Assembly (NCBI GenBank): GCA_035358815.1
Contig: DAOPQC010000014.1
Coordinates: 17,265 to 81,264, forward strand
Source: Thermoanaerobaculales bacterium
GTDB lineage: Bacteria; Acidobacteriota; Thermoanaerobaculia; Thermoanaerobaculales; Sulfomarinibacteraceae
Direction: 5' to 3'
Length of the DNA stretch: 64,000 nucleotides
Positions within the stretch are counted from its first letter, which is position 1, and each line of letters begins with the position of its first letter. The notes under the pieces were generated by a model. That model was not told the origin of the DNA and did not search any database. It saw nothing but the letters and a program-made list of their open reading frames with translations. Below, one piece after another: positions 36,481 to 44,651 of the stretch. Made by a program: the position numbers and the translations under genes.

Positions 36481-38253
36481 ATGAGACGGCTTCCCGCACA
36501 GCTGATCGTCGCGTCGCTGCTGGCGCTGGCCATCGGGCCCGCGCTGGCGCAGGCGCAGGAGGTCACCGGCCGGTTCGTCGGCGAGACGACCGTCAACGTG
36601 ATCGAGGTCCCGGTCCGGGTGATCGACGCGGCGACCGGCGAGCCGGTGACCGATCTCGCCGCCTCTGACTTCCGGATCCTCGAGGACGGGGTCGAGCAGC
36701 CGATCTCCAACTTCATCGAGATCAGGGACACGGTGGCCGTCCGTCCGCCGGCCGGGGCCCCGGCTGGAGGCGGGGAGCCGGCCGTCCCGGCCGCCAGGCC
36801 GCTCGAGATCGTCTACTTCGTCGACCTCTACCTGATGTACCGCGCCGATCGCGATCGCGCGATCGAGGGCCTCGAGGCGCAGTACCGCCAGGGCGCTCCC
36901 GACGGCGAGCGGGTGTCGCTGGTGGTCTTCGACGGCGAGCTCGAGACCCTCGTCGACCGCACCGGCGACCGTCAGGAGATCCTCGACGGGCTGGCCGTCC
37001 TGCGCACCATCGACGCCAACGGCATCAAGCAGCGCATCTCGTTCACCGAGGCGCTGTCCGAGTCGTCGACCGCCAACCAGCGCGACGTCGGGTACTACGA
37101 GCACCGGCAGCGCAACGCCGAGTTCATGTACGAGCTCGAGCGCAAGGCGAGCCAGGTCGGCAACGCCATCCTCGCGACCATGGCCCGCTACGGGACCGCC
37201 GATGGACGCCGCGTGCTCATCGCCATGACCCCCGGCTACCCGAAGACCGACTGGTCGCCGACCTACAACGCCCTCGACTTCCTCGACGCCACCGTCGAGT
37301 ACCCGCAGGAGAACCTGTGGCGACAGATCTCCCGCCAGGCCGCCGACCTCGGATTCACGCTGTACACCGTCGACACCTCGGGGCTGAACTCGTCCTTCCC
37401 GTCGGACGTGACCATCGGCGTGAACGACTCGGTGGGCCAGATCATCCAGGACTCGCTCGTCCAGGACAGCGCCGACGGCAGCGCGAGCGCCGAGTTCGAG
37501 GACCCGTCCGGACCGCGCGGCGGCAGCACCGGCGCCAACCTCAACGACACCTCCCAGAACCTCGGCCAGTGGCTCGAGCGGGCGCGCAAGAGCCTGCTCA
37601 TCACCTCGGCCGCCGACACCGGCGGCAACGCGCTGTTCCCAGCCGCGGTCGACCGGGCGGTCGAGGAGATCCGGCGCGAGCTCGACCAGTACTACTCGAT
37701 CGGCTACGTCGCCCAGCACTCGGGAGACGGCGCGACCTACGCGATCGATGTCGAGCTGCCCGGGCACCCCGACTACCGCCTGATCCACCGCACCGCCTAC
37801 GTCGACCAGCCGGCCGCCACCCGCGCGGCCCAGGCCCTGCGGTCGGAGATGCTGTTCGGCGCCGACGCCAACCCGCTCGGCATCCGGGTCGAGGTCGGCG
37901 AGCTCGACAGCCGGTTTCGGATCGGGGCCGCGGGGTCGAAGCGGGTCAGGGTCCCGCTCGTGGTCAAGATCCCGTACGCGCGGCTCGCGATGATCCCTCG
38001 CGGCGACCTGTACTGGGGCAAGGTCGTGATCACCTTCTTCGGCGAGGACGCGAAGGGCAACCAGAGCGAGCTGGCGAGCTTCGAGCAGCCGATCACGGTC
38101 GAGTCCGGGCTCTACGAGGAGGCAGTGGCGCGGGGGTTCTTCAAGTACTCCGCCACGGTCGAGGTGGAAGGCGGCCAGCAGAAGGTCTTCGTCGGCGTCC
38201 AGGACACGCTGGGAGGTCGCACCACCATCATCCCGCACGAGCTCGGATCCTGA
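36481..38253 (+). CDS. Secreted VWFA-related Acidobacterial-domain protein
   Basis: 590 aa. Signal peptide (LPAQLIVASLLALAIGPALAQA) and the N-terminal block TTVNVIEVPVRVIDAATGEPVTDLAASDFRILEDG (in parts) typical of the 'VWFA-related Acidobacterial domain' family. A von Willebrand A-like domain follows (about residues 100-380: IVYFVDLYLMYRADRDRAIE, DGRRVLIAMTPGYP), though the metal-binding DxSxS is replaced by DLYLM. The rest is beta-rich. GGAGGG lies before the ATG, and a TATGAT box at 36452 is a possible -10. A small gene follows 15 bp downstream. Confidence 0.88.
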   Translation: MRRLPAQLIVASLLALAIGPALAQAQEVTGRFVGETTVNVIEVPVRVIDAATGEPVTDLAASDFRILEDGVEQPISNFIEIRDTVAVRPPAGAPAGGGEPAVPAARPLEIVYFVDLYLMYRADRDRAIEGLEAQYRQGAPDGERVSLVVFDGELETLVDRTGDRQEILDGLAVLRTIDANGIKQRISFTEALSESSTANQRDVGYYEHRQRNAEFMYELERKASQVGNAILATMARYGTADGRRVLIAMTPGYPKTDWSPTYNALDFLDATVEYPQENLWRQISRQAADLGFTLYTVDTSGLNSSFPSDVTIGVNDSVGQIIQDSLVQDSADGSASAEFEDPSGPRGGSTGANLNDTSQNLGQWLERARKSLLITSAADTGGNALFPAAVDRAVEEIRRELDQYYSIGYVAQHSGDGATYAIDVELPGHPDYRLIHRTAYVDQPAATRAAQALRSEMLFGADANPLGIRVEVGELDSRFRIGAAGSKRVRVPLVVKIPYARLAMIPRGDLYWGKVVITFFGEDAKGNQSELASFEQPITVESGLYEEAVARGFFKYSATVEVEGGQQKVFVGVQDTLGGRTTIIPHELGS

Positions 38254-38268
38254 GCGGGGGCAGGTCCG

Positions 38269-38628
38269 ATGGTGAAGCGCCTCCTGCTGTACGCCGTCCT
38301 GGCCGGGCTCGCCTTCCTGGCCTGGGACAACCGGCACTACCTCAAGGACCTCGCCGGGCTCGACAGCAACCAGATGCGGATCGAGGGCGAGTGGTACCAG
38401 GTCTCCTCCAACATCAAGGACCTCGACCGCTACACCTTCAACGACAAGATGATCGACCGCAACGGCGAGGTCTACGGCGACTACTCGTTCACCGGCAACG
38501 ACACGATCCAGGCCACCCTGGGCAGCGGCACCGGCTCCTACACCATCGAGTTCCCGGAGCCGGACGTCATGATCTGGTACCAGGAGGTGCGTGGCACCCG
38601 GACCGTGGCCATCCGCTGGCAGCGGTAG
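38269..38628 (+). CDS. Small membrane-anchored or exported hypothetical protein
   Basis: 119 aa, not recognised. An N-terminal hydrophobic helix (LLLYAVLAGLAFLAW) is followed by a lipocalin-like beta-rich domain (IEGEWYQVSSNIKD, YTFNDKMIDRNGEVYGDYSF, DTIQATLGSGTGSYTIEF). It starts 15 bp after the VWFA gene on the same strand, so co-transcription is likely. The purine-rich gcgggggcagg precedes the ATG. No catalytic residues seen. Confidence 0.7.
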   Translation: MVKRLLLYAVLAGLAFLAWDNRHYLKDLAGLDSNQMRIEGEWYQVSSNIKDLDRYTFNDKMIDRNGEVYGDYSFTGNDTIQATLGSGTGSYTIEFPEPDVMIWYQEVRGTRTVAIRWQR

Positions 38629-38728
38629 GGGAGAGCGGCGAGGTAGCGGGAGCCCGCCTGGCTCCGTTCCCGTCCCCGTTCCCGTCCCCGTTCCCGAGCA
38701 GATCCGCTTCCGCACCCGCTTCCCGAGT
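38629..38728 (+). repeat. Composite repeat, copy h
   Basis: G-rich start right after the stop (ggggagagcggcgaggtagcggg), then six hexamers of TTCCCG/TCCCCG (38664-38696) and a decayed tail (ccgcttccgcacccgcttcccg). Confidence 0.65.
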
Positions 38729-38819
38729 GGACCGCCGCTTGCCTCCTCCCTCCCGTGACCGCGAGCACCCGGGAGCGTGACCGAGCGCTCGGGCCGCGGC
38801 CGTGCCATAGCCGAGGCTC

Positions 38820-38825
38820 TACAAT
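38820..38825 (+). promoter_or_regulatory. Candidate -10 element
   Basis: TACAAT ends 12 nt before the ATG at 38838; the leader would be about 5 nt, so near-leaderless. Confidence 0.45.
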
Positions 38826-38837
38826 GGCCTCACCGTC

Positions 38838-40124
38838 ATGCGAGGGCCAGGCAGCACGACCGCAATCGTCGGGGGCCTGCTGGTGGCGGCGGCGTGGATC
38901 GCCGGCGCCGCCGGGCTGCCCGCGACCTACCGCGCCGGGGTGCGCATCCTCCCGGGGCTGCTCGCGCTGCTGCTGCTGGTCCTGGCGTGGCGCTTCCGGC
39001 GCAGCCGGCTGGCGGTCGCGGCGGCCACAGTCGCCGTGACCGACCTCCTGCTGCGCGGCCCGCTGGCCGCCTCCGTTGCCCACGGCACAGGCCCCGGCCT
39101 GGCCACCCTCGGCCTGCTGCTGCCGATCAACCTCGGCCTGCTCATCTGGCTCGGCGACCGCCCGCTGCAGCGGCCGTGGTCCCTGCTCCACCTCGCGTCG
39201 ATCGGCGTCCAGCCGTGGTTGGCCTCGCTGCTGATCAGGGCCTGGCAGCGCCCGGGCGGCGGGGCGCCGTCCGCCTCCTGGGTCGACCTTCTCGGGTCGC
39301 CCCAGGCCGCGGCGCTCGCGTTCCTGATGGCGGTGGTGTTCGCCGCCCTCGCCTTCGCGGCCCACCGGGTGACCTTCGAGGTGGCGCTGCTGTGGGTGCT
39401 GGCGGCGACCGCGCTCGCCGTGCTCGCGCCCGGCGACCCCGCTCAGCGCTCGCTGCTGCTGGCCGCGGCCCAGCTGGCGCTGCTGGCCGGGGTGATCGAG
39501 GACTCCTACCGGCTCGCCTACCACGACCAGCTCACCGGCCTGCCGGGCCGCCGTGCCCTCGACGAGACCCTGGAGCGGCTGGACGGAGAGTACGTGATCG
39601 CGATGGCCGACATCGATCGCTTCAAGCGCTTCAACGACCGCTACGGGCACGAGGCCGGCGACCAGGCGCTGCGCATGGTCGCCGACGAGCTGACCCACGC
39701 CGGCGAGGGCGGCCGCGCCTTCCGCTACGGCGGCGAGGAGTTCGCGCTGCTGTTCGCCGGCCGGACGCCCGCCCCGGTCAGCCTGGCGCTCGAGCAGCTG
39801 CGCGCCGCCATCGAGGCCCGCATCTTCACCATCCGCTCGCCGGACCGGCCGTCCGAGAAGCCGGAGGAGCCGGTCGCCCCCTCCGGCGCGACCGAGCGGG
39901 TCACGCTCACGGTGAGCATCGGCGCCGCCGCGCCCGGGCCCCACCACCCGCGGCCGGGCGACGTGCTCCACGCCGCCGACGCCGCCCTCTACCGGGCGAA
40001 GCGCCGCGGCCGCAATCGAGTGGTGGTCGACGGCGTGCGCTCGACGTCGCGCAGCGCGGCGGAGGGCCGGGGGCGCCGGGCGGCGTCGCAGCGGTCGATC
40101 TTCGACGAGGACGCGACGGACTGA
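38838..40124 (+). CDS. Membrane diguanylate cyclase
   Basis: 428 aa. The N-terminal half has about seven hydrophobic helices (for example IVGGLLVAAAWIAGAAG, ILPGLLALLLLVLAW, AAALAFLMAVVFAALAFAA). The C-terminal half is a GGDEF-family domain with HDQLTGLPGRRALDE, ADIDRFKRFNDRYGHEAGDQ and an intact RYGGEEF signature. No RxxD inhibitory site precedes the signature. An insert of about 40 residues (SPDRPSEKPEEPVAPSG) sits before the final IGAA motif. It should make cyclic di-GMP in response to an unknown membrane signal. The stop overlaps the NRDE pseudogene start by 1 nt. Confidence 0.9.
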   Translation: MRGPGSTTAIVGGLLVAAAWIAGAAGLPATYRAGVRILPGLLALLLLVLAWRFRRSRLAVAAATVAVTDLLLRGPLAASVAHGTGPGLATLGLLLPINLGLLIWLGDRPLQRPWSLLHLASIGVQPWLASLLIRAWQRPGGGAPSASWVDLLGSPQAAALAFLMAVVFAALAFAAHRVTFEVALLWVLAATALAVLAPGDPAQRSLLLAAAQLALLAGVIEDSYRLAYHDQLTGLPGRRALDETLERLDGEYVIAMADIDRFKRFNDRYGHEAGDQALRMVADELTHAGEGGRAFRYGGEEFALLFAGRTPAPVSLALEQLRAAIEARIFTIRSPDRPSEKPEEPVAPSGATERVTLTVSIGAAAPGPHHPRPGDVLHAADAALYRAKRRGRNRVVVDGVRSTSRSAAEGRGRRAASQRSIFDEDATD

Positions 40125-40392
40125 TGTGCACGGTCACCGTGCTGCGCGACGCTGACCGCGTGCTGGTCACGATGAACCGCGACGAGCGGCGGACCCGGGC
40201 CGCCGCGACTGGTCGCCGATGATGACCCGGCCGGTCTCGATCACCCGCAGCCTCACCCAGGCCGAGCTGCGCGCCGGCTCGGGCCGGATCACGATCCGCT
40301 ACTGGCGCAGGGACGGCGAGTCGCCGGTCCCGCCGCACGAGCCCACGGCCGTTGCGGAGCTCGAGCTCGCCGAGGCCTCGACCGCTTCCTGA
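40124..40392 (+). pseudogene. NRDE/TANGO2-family remnant with internal deletion
   Basis: The start MCTVTVLRDADRVLVTMNRD is diagnostic of NRDE-domain (TANGO2-like) proteins, normally about 230-260 aa. After RDERRTRA the frame runs into a stop at 40220. A different frame from about 40207 reads MMTRPVSITRSLTQAELR and GRITIRYWRRDG to a stop at 40390, which resembles the family C-terminus. So roughly two thirds of the gene appears to have been lost with a frameshift. The start overlaps the cyclase stop by 1 nt, implying former operon membership. The N-terminal identity is solid; the C-terminal match is my judgement. Confidence 0.7.
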
Positions 40393-40453
40393 CCGGCAGC
40401 CCCAGGGGAAGCCGCGTCAGCCTCCGGCGAGCGCGCCGGCCAGCGCCCCCCGC

Positions 40454-41347
40454 TCAGAACAGCGTCGCGACGACCAGTGCGATCGCGAGCACCGTGTTGG
40501 TGGCGAGGTTCCAGGCCACGTTGGCGCCCATCGCCGGGATCGGCACCGGTTGCATCGGGTCGGAGACGACCCAGCGCATGGGGCCAACGAGGAGCAGCGA
40601 CGGCAGGCACGCCGCCAGGCACGGCAGCGGCAGGATGGACATCCCGACCGCCGCCACGATCGACAGTGGCGTGGCGACCGCGGCGGCGGCCCAGGCCAGC
40701 GCTGCGGGCCGCCGACCGAACAGCACGACGAGGTTCCTGCGGCCCCCGGCGCGGTCCGCCGCTTCGTCCGGAAACTCGTTGAGAAGCAGCAGGTTGAAGG
40801 TCATGAACGTGGCCGGGATCCCGGCCGCGACGGCCGCCGCCGAGATCTCGCCGCTGTTGACGAGCGCGGCCCCGACCACCGGCAGTCCGCCCAGCCCGAG
40901 CCCGGCCGCGACCTCGCCGATCCCGAGCCTCGCCAGCACGTCGGTGTAGATCAGGACGCACAGCGCGCCGGCCACCATGATCGGCAGCAGCACCAGCCCC
41001 ACCCGGCCCAGGAACCAGATCCCGACCGCCAGGCCGAGCAGCGAGCAAGCGATCGCGAAGACGAGCGCCGTCCGAACGCTCATGCCGCCCGCCGGCAGGG
41101 TGCCGCTGCCGCCGGAGAACGGCGTCCGCTGCGTGGCCAGGTCGATGCCGGTGCGCATGTCGCTCCACTCGTTGAAGGCGTTGACCGCCGCGTGGAGCGA
41201 AACCAGGCCGAGAAGCGCGAGCAGCGTCGACCGCCACGAGAAGGCCCCGTCGTAGAACGCGGCGGCGGCCCCCGCGGCGATCAGGGTGAAGGGCAGCAGC
41301 AGGAAGGGCGCGCGGGCGACGCCGGCGAAGGGTGCGAGCTTCAGCAT
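40454..41347 (-). CDS. UbiA-family prenyltransferase
   Basis: 297 aa with about eight membrane helices. The first Asp-rich motif is NAFNEWSDMRTGID and the second DEAADRAGGRRNL, as in enzymes that attach polyprenyl groups to aromatic rings. The spacing resembles MenA (menaquinone) more than heme O synthase, but no quinone genes adjoin, so the acceptor is not fixed. TATACT lies 7 nt before the ATG with no SD, another leaderless candidate. Its prenyl donor could come from the mevalonate operon at 23971-29123 (inference). Confidence 0.85.
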   Translation of the reverse strand: MLKLAPFAGVARAPFLLLPFTLIAAGAAAAFYDGAFSWRSTLLALLGLVSLHAAVNAFNEWSDMRTGIDLATQRTPFSGGSGTLPAGGMSVRTALVFAIACSLLGLAVGIWFLGRVGLVLLPIMVAGALCVLIYTDVLARLGIGEVAAGLGLGGLPVVGAALVNSGEISAAAVAAGIPATFMTFNLLLLNEFPDEAADRAGGRRNLVVLFGRRPAALAWAAAAVATPLSIVAAVGMSILPLPCLAACLPSLLLVGPMRWVVSDPMQPVPIPAMGANVAWNLATNTVLAIALVVATLF

Positions 41348-41354
41348 GGCGGGG

Positions 41355-41360
41355 AGTATA
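41355..41360 (-). promoter_or_regulatory. Candidate -10 element of a leaderless gene
   Basis: TATACT on the minus strand ends 7 nt before the ATG at 41347. Confidence 0.5.
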
Positions 41361-41370
41361 GCCCCCGCCC

Positions 41371-41552
41371 GGCCAGGGGCTAGGATCCAGGGGATAGGAT
41401 CTGGCCCCAACCGCCCGCTCTTGCCACGGCGTAGCTTCGAGCGAAGCCGGGCCCGCTTCCGCTTCCGTTCCCGTTCCCGTTCCCGTTCCCGTTCCCGACC
41501 AGGACGACCCTGCCGGCAACGCGTCACACGGAGACTCGCACGGGCGCGGAGG
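41371..41552 (+). repeat. Full-length composite repeat, copy i
   Basis: Order: G-rich part (aggggctaggatccagggg), 'ccgcccgctcttgccacggc', core 'gtagcttcgagcgaagccgg', a run of seven or eight hexamers ending in five TTCCCG units (41457-41497), then 'aggacgaccctgccggcaac' and 'gcgtcacacggagac'. All of these parts recur in the same order at 43768. It fills most of the 295-bp gap between genes; I see no gene in it. Confidence 0.8.
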
Positions 41553-41642
41553 CGGGCCAGTACGTCGAGTGGCTGCAATTCCCTCCCCATCCGGCGCGTT
41601 TTCCGCTGTGACGGCAGCCGCCGTCATCCCACGGAGGCGACC

Positions 41643-42764
41643 ATGAGCTGGGCGTACCGGATCGCCAGGGTCTCTGGCATCGACATCAAGATCCACGTCA
41701 CCTTCCTGCTGATCCTGCTGCTCGGCGGCATGCAGTGGGGACGGCTGCACGGGACCGCCGGCTTCATCTTCGGCGTGCTCCTGATGCTCGCCCTCTTCGC
41801 CTGCGTGACGCTCCACGAGCTCGGGCACAGCCTGGCCGCCCAGTACTTCAAGATTCCGGTGCGCGAGATCGTGCTGCTGCCAATCGGCGGCGTCGCCCTG
41901 CTCGGCAAGCTCCCCGAGAAGCCTCGCCAGGAGCTGATCATCGCCGCTGCCGGCCCGGCCGTGAACGTGGTGATCGCAGGAGCCCTGGCGCTGGTGGGCG
42001 CTCCGGTGCTCGCGACCCTGGACGGCCGCGGTCTGCTCGAGGGCGCGGCGCCGGCGCCGTCACCCGCGACCTTCCTGTTCTGGCTGCTCGCCGCCAACGT
42101 CACCCTGGTGGCCTTCAACCTGATCCCCGCCTTCCCGCTCGACGGGGGCCGCATGCTGCGCGCGCTGCTGGCCATGTTCACCGACTACGCACGCGCCACC
42201 AGGATCGCTGCCGGCATCGGCCAGGCCGCGGCGGTGGTGCTCGGCATCCTCGGCGTGATGAGCGGCAACTTCATCCTCGCCATCATCGCGGTCCTCATAT
42301 TCTTCGGCGCCGGCATGGAGAGCTTCCAGGCCAAGGCCAAGACGGTGCTGACCACGCTGCGGGTCGGCGACGCCTACAACAAGCACGCGCTGTCGCTGGT
42401 GCCCGGTGACCGCATCAGCCGCGTCGTCGACTACCTCCTGACCTCCTATCAGCCCGACTTCGCGGTCGTGCTCGGGGGCAACCTGCTCGGGGTCGTCACC
42501 CGGGACGACGTGCTCCAGGCGCTCGCCCAGCGGCCCGACGACCCCTACGTCGCCGAGGTCATGGAGCGCAAGGTGGTGCGGGTCGAGGCCGCCGACTCTC
42601 TCGAGCAGGTCCAGGAGCGCATGACCGAGGAGAAGGTGCGGCTGGTGGCGGTCTTCTCCGGCGAGCGGTTTCTCGGGCTGGTCAGCGCCGAGGACCTCCG
42701 CGAGGCGCTGTCGGTGCTGCTCTTCGTCCGCCGCCAGGAGCGGCTCGCCCTGCAGGAGGCATGA
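41643..42764 (+). CDS. Site-2 protease (M50) with CBS pair
   Basis: 373 aa polytopic zinc protease. HExxH motif as CVTLHELGHSLAAQYF (about residues 58-62) and the second ligand motif IPAFPLDGGRMLRAL. Five or six helices, then two CBS domains (about residues 245-355) that could bind adenosyl nucleotides and gate activity. This is the CBS-containing S2P group without PDZ domain. Such enzymes cut membrane-bound regulators such as anti-sigma factors. GGAGG lies 5 nt before the ATG at 41643. A short receptor remnant follows directly. Confidence 0.93.
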   Translation: MSWAYRIARVSGIDIKIHVTFLLILLLGGMQWGRLHGTAGFIFGVLLMLALFACVTLHELGHSLAAQYFKIPVREIVLLPIGGVALLGKLPEKPRQELIIAAAGPAVNVVIAGALALVGAPVLATLDGRGLLEGAAPAPSPATFLFWLLAANVTLVAFNLIPAFPLDGGRMLRALLAMFTDYARATRIAAGIGQAAAVVLGILGVMSGNFILAIIAVLIFFGAGMESFQAKAKTVLTTLRVGDAYNKHALSLVPGDRISRVVDYLLTSYQPDFAVVLGGNLLGVVTRDDVLQALAQRPDDPYVAEVMERKVVRVEAADSLEQVQERMTEEKVRLVAVFSGERFLGLVSAEDLREALSVLLFVRRQERLALQEA

Positions 42765-42765
42765 G

Positions 42766-42822
42766 CTGCAGTCGCCGCTGCCGGGCCGCAACGTCGCCCT
42801 GAGCTACCGCTTCCTGTTCTGA
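42766..42822 (+). pseudogene. Possible 3' remnant of a TonB-dependent receptor gene
   Basis: Directly after the M50 stop, 18 codons read LQSPLPGRNVALSYRFLF and a stop. PLPGR..xL.Y.F at the very C-terminus is the typical last beta-strand of TonB-dependent outer-membrane receptors. Nothing upstream continues in this frame, so it would be the tail left after a deletion. Because it is only 18 codons it could be chance. Confidence 0.35.
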
Positions 42823-42910
42823 TGGATCCGCGGAGCTCGCATTCACGGCCGAAGGCGGGAGAACGGGGCTGGAGCTCGAGTTCAACGTTCGTCGGGTGCG
42901 GCCAGCGTTC

Positions 42911-43735
42911 TCAGCGATCGTCGGCGCGAGAATGGGGCGGCGCGGAAGCCACCACGACGCACTCGTCGACGACGCGAATCGTCCCCCTGCCCTCGTGGAC
43001 CAGGTTCTGGCCGAACAGGATCTTGTGGCCGACGAGGCGGTAGGTCGCGAGGGTGCGCAGCGGCTCGCGCCCGCGCTCGCCGGTGCGCTGGTCGATGGTC
43101 GTGATCACGCAGCGCGCGCACGGCTTGACAACCCGGAAGCCGACCCCGCCGATGGCGATCCGCGACCAACCGTCCTCGGCATGCGGCCCGCAGCCGTCGA
43201 TCACGATGTTGGGCCGGAAGCGGTCCATCGTCAGCGGCCGCTCGAGGCGCCGGTTGAGCCCGGCGAGCGAGGCCTCGGACAGCAGCAGGAACGGGAAGGC
43301 ATCGGCGAAGCCGACCCGGTCGTTGGCGGCGGCGAACCGCGGATCTACGGGGCGCTCGCTGGACGGCGGCAGCCGCACCAGCTCGCAGCTCGCGCCCAGC
43401 AGCTCGGAGAACCAGCCTGCCGGCCCCGGTCCGGCCGAGACCGCGGCGCAGCGGTCGCCCCAGATGGTGACCGTGCGGCTGCCGTCGTCGGCGCCGGCCG
43501 CAACGGCGAGCGGCGGCAGGCCGGCCGCGGCGAGCCGCAGCCCATCCGTCGTCAGCGCCACCTCGACCCTGGCCAGACCCGGCCAGTCGCGCTGGGTCAT
43601 GAACGCGCCGCTGCGATCGACGACCAGCCACTCGCGGTCGTGGGCGAAGCCGGTGACCACCACCTCGGCCTCGTCGAGCGCGATCCCCCGGCACGACTTG
43701 ACCGGGTAGACAAACAGCCTGCTGACCCGGATCAT
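42911..43735 (-). CDS. MOSC-domain protein, YcbX-like
   Basis: 274 aa. N-terminal MOSC beta-barrel domain (RLFVYPVKSCRGIALDEA, DREWLVVD) followed by the MOSC domain with MDRFRPNIVIDG and the conserved Cys in VVKPCARCVITTIDQRTG that binds molybdopterin or a sulfur intermediate. No ferredoxin domain is fused, so it needs a separate electron donor. Family members reduce N-hydroxylated compounds. TACACT lies 7 nt before the ATG and no SD is present. Upstream is a full-length intergenic repeat. Confidence 0.9.
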   Translation of the reverse strand: MIRVSRLFVYPVKSCRGIALDEAEVVVTGFAHDREWLVVDRSGAFMTQRDWPGLARVEVALTTDGLRLAAAGLPPLAVAAGADDGSRTVTIWGDRCAAVSAGPGPAGWFSELLGASCELVRLPPSSERPVDPRFAAANDRVGFADAFPFLLLSEASLAGLNRRLERPLTMDRFRPNIVIDGCGPHAEDGWSRIAIGGVGFRVVKPCARCVITTIDQRTGERGREPLRTLATYRLVGHKILFGQNLVHEGRGTIRVVDECVVVASAPPHSRADDR

Positions 43736-43742
43736 GGCGGGA

Positions 43743-43748
43743 AGTGTA
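43743..43748 (-). promoter_or_regulatory. Candidate -10 element of a leaderless gene
   Basis: TACACT on the minus strand ends 7 nt before the ATG at 43735. Confidence 0.5.
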
Positions 43749-43767
43749 CCCGCCACCCGCCCACCCT

Positions 43768-43945
43768 GGGGTTGGAGATGAAGGATTGGGGATCAGGGGA
43801 TGGACCCACCCGCCCGCTCTTGCCACGGCGAAGCTTCGAGCGAAGCCGGGTCCGTTCCCGTTCCCGTTCCCGTTCCCGTTCCCGTTCCCGTTCCCGGCGA
43901 GGACGATCGCGCTGGCAGCGCGTAACACGGAGACGGGCCCGGGCA
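43768..43945 (+). repeat. Full-length composite repeat, copy j
   Basis: G-rich part (ggggttggagatgaaggatt..), 'cgcccgctcttgccacggcg', core 'aagcttcgagcgaagccggg', seven uninterrupted TTCCCG hexamers (43854-43895), then 'gaggacgatcgcgctggcag' and 'cgcgtaacacggagac'. Parallel to copy i throughout, with flanking parts about 80-90% identical by eye. It lies between divergent genes. Confidence 0.85.
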
Positions 43946-43978
43946 CGGCCGGGATCGTCTACGCCGACCGCGCTCGGC

Positions 43979-43984
43979 TACACT
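43979..43984 (+). promoter_or_regulatory. Candidate -10 element of a leaderless gene
   Basis: TACACT ends 9 nt before the GTG at 43994, immediately after the repeat copy j. Confidence 0.45.
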
Positions 43985-43993
43985 GATCGCGCC

Positions 43994-44617
43994 GTGCCCG
44001 TGATCGACGACCTTGCGCTGATGACCCTGATCGCGGCCGCCATCCTCGCGATCACGGCGATCGGCCTGATCTGGCTGCGGCGCTCGTCACGGCGCCTGCT
44101 CGAGCGGCTCGGGCCCGCGTTCGAGCTCGGCACCGCCCGCCGCGCGAGCACCGCGCCGCCCGCCGTCGCCGGCCTGTTCCAGGGCTTCAGCTGCCGCTAC
44201 GGCATCGAGCAGCGGTCGCAGTACGGCCCCGGCGGCGCGAACCTCAGGATCCACGCCTCGAGCCAGCTGCGGTGGCGGGCCTCGCGAAAGGGCCCCGGGA
44301 CCGCCCTGCTGACGGCGATCCGTGTCCTCACGGACATCGCCATCGGCGACGGCGACCTCGACCGGCGGCTGCGGCTCTCGGCCGGCGACGCTCCGATGCT
44401 GATGTCCCTGCTCGGCCAGCAGCGGACCCGCGACGCCCTGCGCGCGCTCGCGGAGACCGAGGGATTCACCTCGATCTCCGTCCGCGCGCGGCGCGCCGAC
44501 CTCAAGTGGACGCCGCGCCGGCCCGAGCTCGACGAGGACCCCACGGTGCTGCGCCGCCGCCTGTCCGCCGCCGTCGACCTGCTCGCGGCCTGCGGCTGCC
44601 CGCCGCTGCTGGGCTGA
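43994..44617 (+). CDS. Hypothetical single-pass membrane protein
   Basis: 207 aa, not recognised. One N-terminal helix (LMTLIAAAILAITAIGLIWL) is followed by a basic cytoplasmic domain with alternating beta and alpha segments (FQGFSCRYGIEQRSQYGPGGANLRI; GDAPMLMSLLGQQRTRDALRAL) that looks like a folded domain rather than a shadow frame. The initiator is GTG at 43994, or GTG at 44000. No SD; a -10-like box is 9 nt away. It is followed by the DUF2007 gene after 34 bp, which has its own TACAAT box. Confidence 0.65.
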   Translation: MPVIDDLALMTLIAAAILAITAIGLIWLRRSSRRLLERLGPAFELGTARRASTAPPAVAGLFQGFSCRYGIEQRSQYGPGGANLRIHASSQLRWRASRKGPGTALLTAIRVLTDIAIGDGDLDRRLRLSAGDAPMLMSLLGQQRTRDALRALAETEGFTSISVRARRADLKWTPRRPELDEDPTVLRRRLSAAVDLLAACGCPPLLG

Positions 44618-44626
44618 CAGCGGGCC

Positions 44627-44632
44627 TACAAT
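44627..44632 (+). promoter_or_regulatory. Candidate -10 element
   Basis: TACAAT lies 19 nt before the ATG at 44652, leaving a leader of about 12 nt with AGGAG in it. Confidence 0.45.
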
Positions 44633-44651
44633 CGTCACCGAGGAGCCCGCG

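Noticed and set aside
36328..38808. Long minus-strand open frame opposite the VWFA gene
   Set aside because: Acidic/His-rich meaningless sequence with no start signal; the plus-strand gene has a signal peptide and a known domain.
41400..41500. Arg/Glu-rich peptide (RERERERER) on the minus strand upstream of the UbiA start
   Set aside because: It is just the hexamer repeat translated; the UbiA gene has a clear start at 41347 with its own -10 box.
43854..43895. Telomere-like or clustered-repeat array of TTCCCG
   Set aside because: The run is short and one of several interspersed intergenic copies; there is no replicon end or spacer structure.
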